From Tolypocladium sp. Sup5 PDA-1 (taxonomy: Eukaryota; Ascomycota; Sordariomycetes; Hypocreales; Ophiocordycipitaceae): a DNA stretch of 64,000 nt. Numbering within the stretch: the first letter of the stretch is position 1; the number at the start of each line of letters is the position of its first letter. The notes beneath the pieces were generated by a model. The model did no database searches. It was not told where the DNA came from and saw nothing but the letters and a program-made list of their open reading frames with translations. The stretch spans positions 310,001 to 374,000 of the forward strand of contig JPHH03000026.1 of NCBI GenBank assembly GCA_000750105.3, given 5' to 3'. Shown here one piece after another: positions 57,861-64,000 of this stretch. The position numbers were made by a program, and so were the translations under genes.

Positions 57861-60800
57861 ATGGCTACAAACGGTGCGCATGAGACGTTCGCGCCGTCGG
57901 ACGTCTTGGCCGCCGTGATGACGATGAGAAGCGGGGAGCAGGAAAACAAGACCAAGGCTCATCAGTATCTGGAGCGGTTTCAGAAATCCGTACGTCCCTG
58001 GCCTTCTCTTTCAATCTATCTTCTCGGCCTGCTGACTGGAATGCTGTGTAGAAGGATTCGTGGGCTACCATAATGGGGATACTCCAGTCCAAGGCTGAGC
58101 CCGAAGCAACCCTCTTCGCCGCCATCACTCTTCGCGGAAAGGTCTGATCAATCTGGTACTCGCCGCGCGGCATCGTCGGGCTAACTCTTTCGCAGTTAAC
58201 TTACGACCTCTCCACGCAAGTTCCCCCGAGCGAGCTTCCGGCGCTTCGAAGCCAGATCTTATTGCTGTTGAAGCACTTCGCAGCCGGGCCGAAGCCAATC
58301 CGAGTACAACTCTGCGTGTGTCTGGCCATTCTGGCCATACAGATGAAGGATTGGCACGATGTGCTCCCATCCGTGGTCCAGTCCCTCAGTGACAGCCCTG
58401 AGAGCCATGCATGCATCCTGGATTTCTTGCGGGTACTCCCCGAGGAGGTGACCGAAGGTCGCAAAATCACCCTGTCTGTACGTGGATCCAACAGCCCATC
58501 GGCCCAACCGGCGGTCTTTCACGACACCAACTCGGTCTCTCGATTTCAACGTTCCGTCAGAATCTAATCGTTGGAAATAGGAAGAAGATCTCGGGGCTCG
58601 AACACAAGCCTTGCTGGGAGACAATACGGAACAAGTCGTGCAGCTCCTGATCAACTATGCTCAGTCGTCGCGTAAGTTTTTGACCCTGGGAATATCCTGT
58701 TGAATCTGATGCTGATTTTATTGCTTTAGCTGCGGCCGCTCGAAACCCTCAACTGATGGAATGCATTACTTCGTGGTTGAGAGAGGTTCCCGTTGCCAAC
58801 ATCGTCAACTCGCCTCTGCTGAATGTCATATTCGAAGGCGCTACGAGCGACGAATGCGGCCAGGAAGCCTCGGAGTGTCTCTGTGTGATGCTCAGGGAGA
58901 CCAGCGACGTCGATGAGAGCCAGAATGTTGTCCAGGTTCTCTTCCCCCGAGTCATCGGCCTCAAACCCCACATTCAAAAGGTGGTTGAAGAGGAAGACAC
59001 GGAGAAGCTGAAGTCCTTGACCAAAGTCTTCGCCACTGCTGCCGAGAGCTGGGTTGTCGGAATTGCCCGTCAGCCCACCCAGTTTAGGCCGCTGGTTGAT
59101 GCGGTTCTCGAGTGCGCCGCGCGAGATGTTGATCGAGAGGTCATCGACAACACGTTCAGTTTTTGGTATGAGCTCAAGCAGTACCTTGTGCTAGAGAGAT
59201 ACATCCAGGGCCGACTTGAGATGGTAGATGTCTACTCCAAGCTCGTGGACATTCTCCTCAACCACCTGGAATACCCGAAACCGGAGTCTGGCGACGAAGG
59301 AGATCTGTTCGATGGAGACCGTGAGCAAGAAGAGAAGTTCCGGGAGTTCCGCCACCAGATGGGAGATACCTTGAAGGATTCGTGCGACGTGATGGGAGTT
59401 ACCGAATGCTTGACCAAAGTGCTCCATGCCATCCAGCTCTGGATGCAAAAGTACGCGGGCCAAGTCTCGGGCACGAACGTCCCGCATTGGCAGGAGTTGG
59501 AAGCCCCCCTGTTTGCCATGCGTGCGCTTGGGCGCATGGTGGACAAGGAGGAGAGCATCGTCTTGCCAACGCTCATGCCGCTCCTGGTGCAGATTCCCAG
59601 CCACGAGAAACTGCGCTTCGCGACAATCATGGTTCTTGGGAGATACACGGAGTGGACCGCGGCGCACCCCGAATACCTCGAGCCGCAGTTCAACTACATC
59701 GTCAATTCATTCCAATCCGACTCGCGGGAGATCATGAGGGCTGCGGCCCTGTCGATCAAGTTCTTCTGCACCGACTGCAAGCACCTGCTCAGCGGCCAGG
59801 TGTTGCAGCTCCAGACCTTTTACGATGAAATTCTGGACAAGCTCCCGGATCTGAGCAAGGAGGAAATAACCGAGGGTGTCGCAAACGTGGTTGCCGTGCA
59901 GCCTGTGGCGGAGACGTACCGCCTGCTCAAGCTGTACTGCGATCCACTGGTGCAGAGGCTGATGGCGAAGGCAAATAGTGCCACCGACGAGGAAGGTAAA
60001 CTGGCATTGGCAGGTAAGACGAATTCTAGACTGTGTTATTGCAAAGGTCAAATTGCTAACAGGACTTTGCAGATCACCTCCAGCTCATCACAATATTTGT
60101 CCAGAACGTGATGCCGCTCGTCGGTCCAGGGGAGGAGAACCCTGCGGTCAAGTACTGGCAAGAGGTGTTCCCTATCCTATCCACGGTCCTCGACAACTTC
60201 CTGGACTTCACCCCTATTTGCGAGAGGATCTGCAGATGCTGGCGCAACATGGTCATCTCTTACCGCACCGCCATGGCCCCGCTGCTGCCAGACATGGCCA
60301 ACAAGCTCGCCACCGGCTTCAACACGGCCAGAGAAGGGTGCTTCCTGTGGGTCACATCAGCGATCCTGCGAGAGTTCTCCGAGGACCGCGAGCACGTGGA
60401 CCAGGGAACCACGGACAACATTTACACCTTTTTCGAGGCCCAGACGACGGCGTTCCTGAGAGTCATGACGGAGCTGCAGCCGAAAGAGCTGCCCGATGTC
60501 ATTGACGACTTTTTCCGGCTCCTGATCGATGCGCTGCTGTACTACCCGCAGCAGCTGGTCCCGTCGCAGCTCCTGGTGCCCATCTTCGAGGCGTCTGTGT
60601 ATGCGTTGACCCTGGAGCAGCGTGATCCCTTGTCGTCAACGCTGCACTTTTTGCGAGATCTGTTGTCGTATGGCGGCAACAATCCGGCCAGCAGCGAGGG
60701 GTTGCCAGCGCAGGCTGCCGCCGAGATTCGGGGCATCGTCAAGAACCTCTTGATGACCCACGGCGCGAACCTGGTCAATCGGGTGATGGCGGGCATGATG

Positions 60801-61112
60801 ATTACATTTCCCCGAGACTGTTTTGCGGATGGCAGCGGAGTGCTCCTGGCGCTGTTTGAACTTATGCCAGCGGAGACGACGGAATGGGTGGCCCACACGA
60901 TCCAGCTTTTGCCCCAGGGAACCGTATCGCCGCCCGAAGCCCAGAGGCTGGTTACAAAGATCAAGGAGAAGCTGCATTCCGGTGACGCAGGCGGCCTGAG
61001 GCACGTCAGAGTGCTGCTGCAGGATTTCACAAACTCGTATCGGCGGAGGAACGTGGCTCCTCGGGATGGTCTTGGCCAGCTGGAGGCAACCCGATTTCAG
61101 TTTTCGGGCTGA
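57861..61112 (+). CDS. MTR10: Nuclear import receptor Mtr10 / transportin-3 (importin-beta family)
   Basis: Six exons: 57861-57989, 58052-58141, 58196-58477, 58581-58671, 58730-60013 and 60073-61112, giving 971 residues. The N-terminal repeats contain the importin-beta-like QENKTKAHQYLERFQKSKDSW and ILQSKAEPEATLFAAITLRGKLTYDL. HEAT-like helical repeats run throughout, with SWVVGIARQPTQFRPLVDAV and the C-terminal FRLLIDALLYYPQQLV and HGANLVNRVMAGMMITFPRD. Mtr10/TNPO3 carries SR-type mRNA-binding proteins such as Npl3 into the nucleus in a Ran-GTP-dependent cycle, and has a role in tRNA traffic. Intron 2 uses a GTCTGA donor, weaker than the usual GTAAGT or GTACGT, but the CTAAC branch site and CGCAG acceptor are good and frame and family continuity (LRGK-LTYD) support it. 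Confidence 0.95.
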
Positions 61113-62094
61113 GGTGGTTTAGAATGCAGGAGGGATTGTCCGATGTAGGAATGAAGAGTACGACACAGATACCTTTGGAGGAGGGTGCGATTAAGCGAAC
61201 CATTGCAGGGTGTTGGAGGCGAACAAAAGGCAGCACGAGCACGGGTTGCCGAATGGAAGGAAAGATGGTGTGCTACTGGTTGTTGCTGGCTAATTGGACG
61301 GCGGCCGACGAGTTGTCATGGGAGCCGAGACACCCAACGAAGAACCCAAACGCAACCCTGTGATGCAGCATCTAGAGCAGGTAGATTCGTGGGGCTGTAG
61401 GCTTCTGGTGGTGGCTGTTGGGGCGACGAATGATGGGTTCGTTGAGCAGAGTCATCTGGTGGAGGGCGCTCAGAGATAGATTTTGGAGGATCCAAGATAG
61501 CGACGGGAAGGAGTCAACATGTGGATGAGTATGAGACGGCACCATAATAAAACAAATCCTATCCAAAGCCAGGGCGACTGTTTACATTGATGGGCTACTT
61601 GAGTTCGCTCGAGTGTCGCTCGTGTCCATGAGCGTATCATCCCGAAGTTGTTTTTGGAAGTGGGTGGTTGTCGTTTGGTCGTCTGTCTAGCTCTGACTCA
61701 GCGGCGGCTTCGGGATGCAGTTGCACTAGACAAGGTGGTTGGTAGCAAGCAAAGGGCGTGGAGACTGTCACAAGAACTAACAACAAGTTGCATGTTAGCC
61801 CCAGCCGTTCTGCCGCTTACCCCTTGCCATGCGGCAGCGACACACAGTGGAGGGGTTATAAGTTGGGTGTGTCTTCTTGACTCTCGTGTAACTGGACATG
61901 CGTTTCTCGACGTAGACGACTCGGGGCACAACAACGACACAACAACGACACAACAACGACTGCTCAAACTCAACCAATTGAAGAGCTTGTAAAAAGTAAA
62001 CCCTTGGACGCTTCGTAAAGGGGGCAGGACCGGATTGACCGCACGCGGACTCGGCCGGTACCCGCACATACACCTCGGCTGACACCACTCCACG
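61113..62094. other. Intergenic between MTR10 and GNAT-like gene
   Basis: About 1 kb with no gene supported. It includes the 11-nt tandem repeat at 61928-61960. The left half is probably the MTR10 3' UTR. Confidence 0.45.
61928..61960. repeat. 11-nt tandem repeat, three perfect copies
   Basis: Unit ACAACAACGAC at 61928, 61939 and 61950, upstream of the GNAT-like gene. Confidence 0.95.
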
Positions 62095-63020
62095 ATGGGA
62101 AGCAGAGACGCCGCCATGGACACGGGCAAGGCGTATCCCCGCGTGGAGCTCATCCCGTGGGATCCCACAGACGAGCAGCAGTTCCGGCGGCTGTACGACC
62201 AGCGCGTCGCTTGCACGTGGGACTACGACTCGGTGGCCGAGTGGAAGGGCAAGATGCTGGGCGGGCAGAAGATCATGTACTGGATCGTGAGTCTTGAGTT
62301 GTCGAAGTCGCGCGGTTTCGGTTGCAGGCTGACCGGAAGGTGTAGGTTTTGGCCGAGGGCGCGCCGGGGAGGGACAGGTTGTTGGAGGACCATGTGAAGC
62401 AGTTTCCCACGGTGAGAACCTCATCCATCGCGAAGTCATGTCTTTCTTGGACACCAGAGCTTACGGGAAGGTCAAGGAGTGCGAGTCTCTCACAGACACG
62501 GCCACGAGAATCGGCCAGGTGGAGAGAACACCGACAAAGACGCCCTTTCTCCCCATCGGCCACATCGCCATCGAGGCCTTTCCAGAGCGCAACGTCCAGT
62601 TCTCCCTCCCCGCGACGACCTACTGGGTCAAGTCCCTCTACATCTCATGGTACTTGCGCTCTCTCCACTTCACAAAATGGTCCACTAACGAAGCTGCCAA
62701 GGGCCCTGCAAGCGTCCGGCCTCGGCCGCAGCGCCATGGCCCAGCTCGAGCGCGTCGCCGCCGCGCCGCCCTTTAACAGCACCTTCGTCGCGCTCGACAC
62801 CGTCTCGCGGGCCTTTCAGCTGCGCGAGGAGAGCATCGCGGCCTTCTACGACGCGCGGGGCGTGCCGCGGCCCCCCGAGATCCGCACAAACGAGGATTGG
62901 TACCGGCGCCAGGGGTACGGCGTCGTCGCGCAGAGCGAGGGCATGTACGACTGGGTAAACCCCGCGACGGGCGAGAGGGTCGCCGTGCCGTGCGTCTTCA
63001 TGACCAAGGCCGTCGTTTGA
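62095..63020 (+). CDS. GNAT-like acetyltransferase-fold protein of filamentous fungi
   Basis: Exons 62095-62286, 62346-62411, 62471-62649 and 62702-63020 give 251 residues. The opening is MGSRDAAMDTGKAYPRVELIPWDPTDEQQFRRLYDQRVACTWDYD. The core contains LPIGHIAIEAFPERNVQF and KSLYISWALQASGLGRSAMAQLE, in which SGLGRSAM resembles the acetyl-CoA-binding Q/RxxGxG/A loop. The tail has NEDWYRRQGYGVVAQSEGMYDW and CVFMTKAVV. I recognise this as a fungal N-acetyltransferase-domain family; substrate is unknown. Three introns were placed by frame and family continuity. Intron 2 uses an atypical ACGGGAAG acceptor, chosen because the nearer CACCAG would shift frame. An alternative start is the Met at residue 8. 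Confidence 0.82.
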
Positions 63021-63789
63021 TTTGGCTTGCTTGGTTCTGTTTCGGGGGGGGTGGTCAAAAGTGGAAGACATGGAGGTGACGGGGAAACAAAGGCGGGCGC
63101 TGGGGGCGGCGACCCGGCAGGAGCACGATGGGGTCGATAATGGCCGGGCAATGGCTTCAGGACACGTAGAAGAGCACAACTACATTTTTACGACTTTGTT
63201 TCGTTTTATTTAAAGCGCCTCTAAAGACATTTGCAAAAATGAATGTGCTCCATGCCGTATTCCTCCCCTGAGTTCTGTTGTTGTTGACTCTATGGCCCCT
63301 TTGTTCGCTACGACAAAGCTCCTTGATTGTCTGCTCCTCAACACCATTCACTCTTCTTTCTGCAATGGCCGTTTACGTCGCGGCCGCGAAAATGTATGAA
63401 AGTTGGGTTGGCGTAGACACGACAAAGGCTGGGCACCCGGGGGGCATCGCCCGGGAGCAAGGCGGCCACAGTGAATTGATACGTATAAGAGTATGTAGAA
63501 GTAGACGGCGCTTTCTACAACCTCCCCGTCCAGATGCTCAGGTTCACAGGTTCAGAAAAGCTGTTTAGAGAGCGGGAGACAAGTCTTGCCCTTCGCTTCC
63601 TTAGACAGACTGGTGTTCGTCCCACAGCACACGCACAGATACGTGCAACTGTCCCGTCTGACCGAATTCATCGGCAAACTTCCTGAATTCTGAAAGCATC
63701 AGAGTTTAACATTCGTTGAGCAACACTCTAGCTATCGTTGTCACTCTCTATATCACACACACGCTCTCTCTCTCTCTGTTTCAGCCAAC
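63021..63789. other. Intergenic / leader of the terminal gene
   Basis: About 0.77 kb. It ends with a CT-rich tract, CACACACGCTCTCTCTCTCT then GTTTCAG (63753-63784), which could be a 5' UTR intron acceptor just before the last start codon. No other gene is supported. Confidence 0.4.
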
Positions 63790-64000
63790 ATGCCGAGGGC
63801 TACTCGCAAGCAAGCTGCTGGCGAGGCCACTGGTGCAGGGTCCAATTCGCCCGAGGATACGAACACAGCCAAGCCGTCTAAGCCTATTCGGCGAGGCCGC
63901 AAGCCAGCCAACAAGAAAACCAAGGCAGCTGAGACTGAAGAAGCACAAGAACAAGACGGGGAGCAGGCCCAAGGAGACAGCAGCAAGGCCTCCCAGACAG
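63790..64000 (+). CDS. Basic AT-hook-like protein, N-terminal part (partial)
   Basis: An ATG at 63790 opens a frame that stays open to the window end, giving 70 residues starting MPRATRKQAAGEATGAG. It is Lys/Ala/Gln-rich with KPIRRGRKPANKK, close to an AT-hook (core RGRKP), and then a Glu/Gln-rich acidic stretch EETEEAQEQDGEQ-like. A DNA- or chromatin-binding protein is plausible but not established. The C-terminus lies beyond the right edge. A 5' UTR intron may precede it. Confidence 0.6.
   Translation, partial: MPRATRKQAAGEATGAGSNSPEDTNTAKPSKPIRRGRKPANKKTKAAETEEAQEQDGEQAQGDSSKASQT

Noticed and set aside
1..64000. CRISPR array, prophage, secondary-metabolite or defence cluster
   Set aside because: No spaced direct repeats, no phage genes, and no PKS/NRPS/terpene or NLR-like genes were seen; the window is a eukaryotic housekeeping region.

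Overview
The window is nuclear DNA of a filamentous ascomycete. Genes carry short GT-AG introns, mostly about 50-150 nt, with CTAAC/CTGAC-type branch points, and coding sequence is rich in G or C at third positions. The protein families (RTA1-like, OPT, RRG7, fungal-specific kinase-like proteins) point to Sordariomycetes. Hypocreales is my best guess from protein style only; I could not run a search.

Layout from left to right: a partial conserved hypothetical (minus); a small two-exon conserved protein (minus); a 3.4 kb gap; an RTA1-like seven-helix membrane protein (plus); an intron-containing tRNA-Gly(GCC); a large kinase-like protein with altered catalytic motifs (minus); a 3.2 kb gap; mitochondrial Lon protease PIM1 (minus); a small coiled-coil protein (plus); a Ure2-like glutathione S-transferase with five exons (minus); an amino-acid permease (minus); the RRG7-type mitochondrial nuclease-fold protein (minus), divergent from the U5 snRNP protein Dib1 (plus); the giant Tao3/Furry/Mor2 morphogenesis scaffold (minus); an intergenic region holding a clear MITE; NADPH-cytochrome P450 reductase (plus); a 4.5 kb gap that includes the leader of a two-RRM RNA-binding protein (plus); RIO2 kinase (minus), divergent from proteasome subunit Rpn1 (plus); an OPT oligopeptide transporter (minus); 5-formyltetrahydrofolate cyclo-ligase (plus); the importin-beta family receptor Mtr10/transportin-3 (plus); a GNAT-like protein (plus); and the start of an AT-hook-like protein cut by the window end.

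This is mostly a housekeeping region: mitochondrial proteolysis, splicing, ribosome maturation, proteasome, nuclear import, folate metabolism, P450 electron supply and polarity. I see no secondary-metabolite cluster, virus, CRISPR array or defence system. The most distinctive non-genic object is a 251-bp element at 34540-34790 with perfect 18-bp terminal inverted repeats and a perfect 10-bp target-site duplication. Exon structures were worked out by hand from reading frame, splice signals and family continuity; no transcript data were available.
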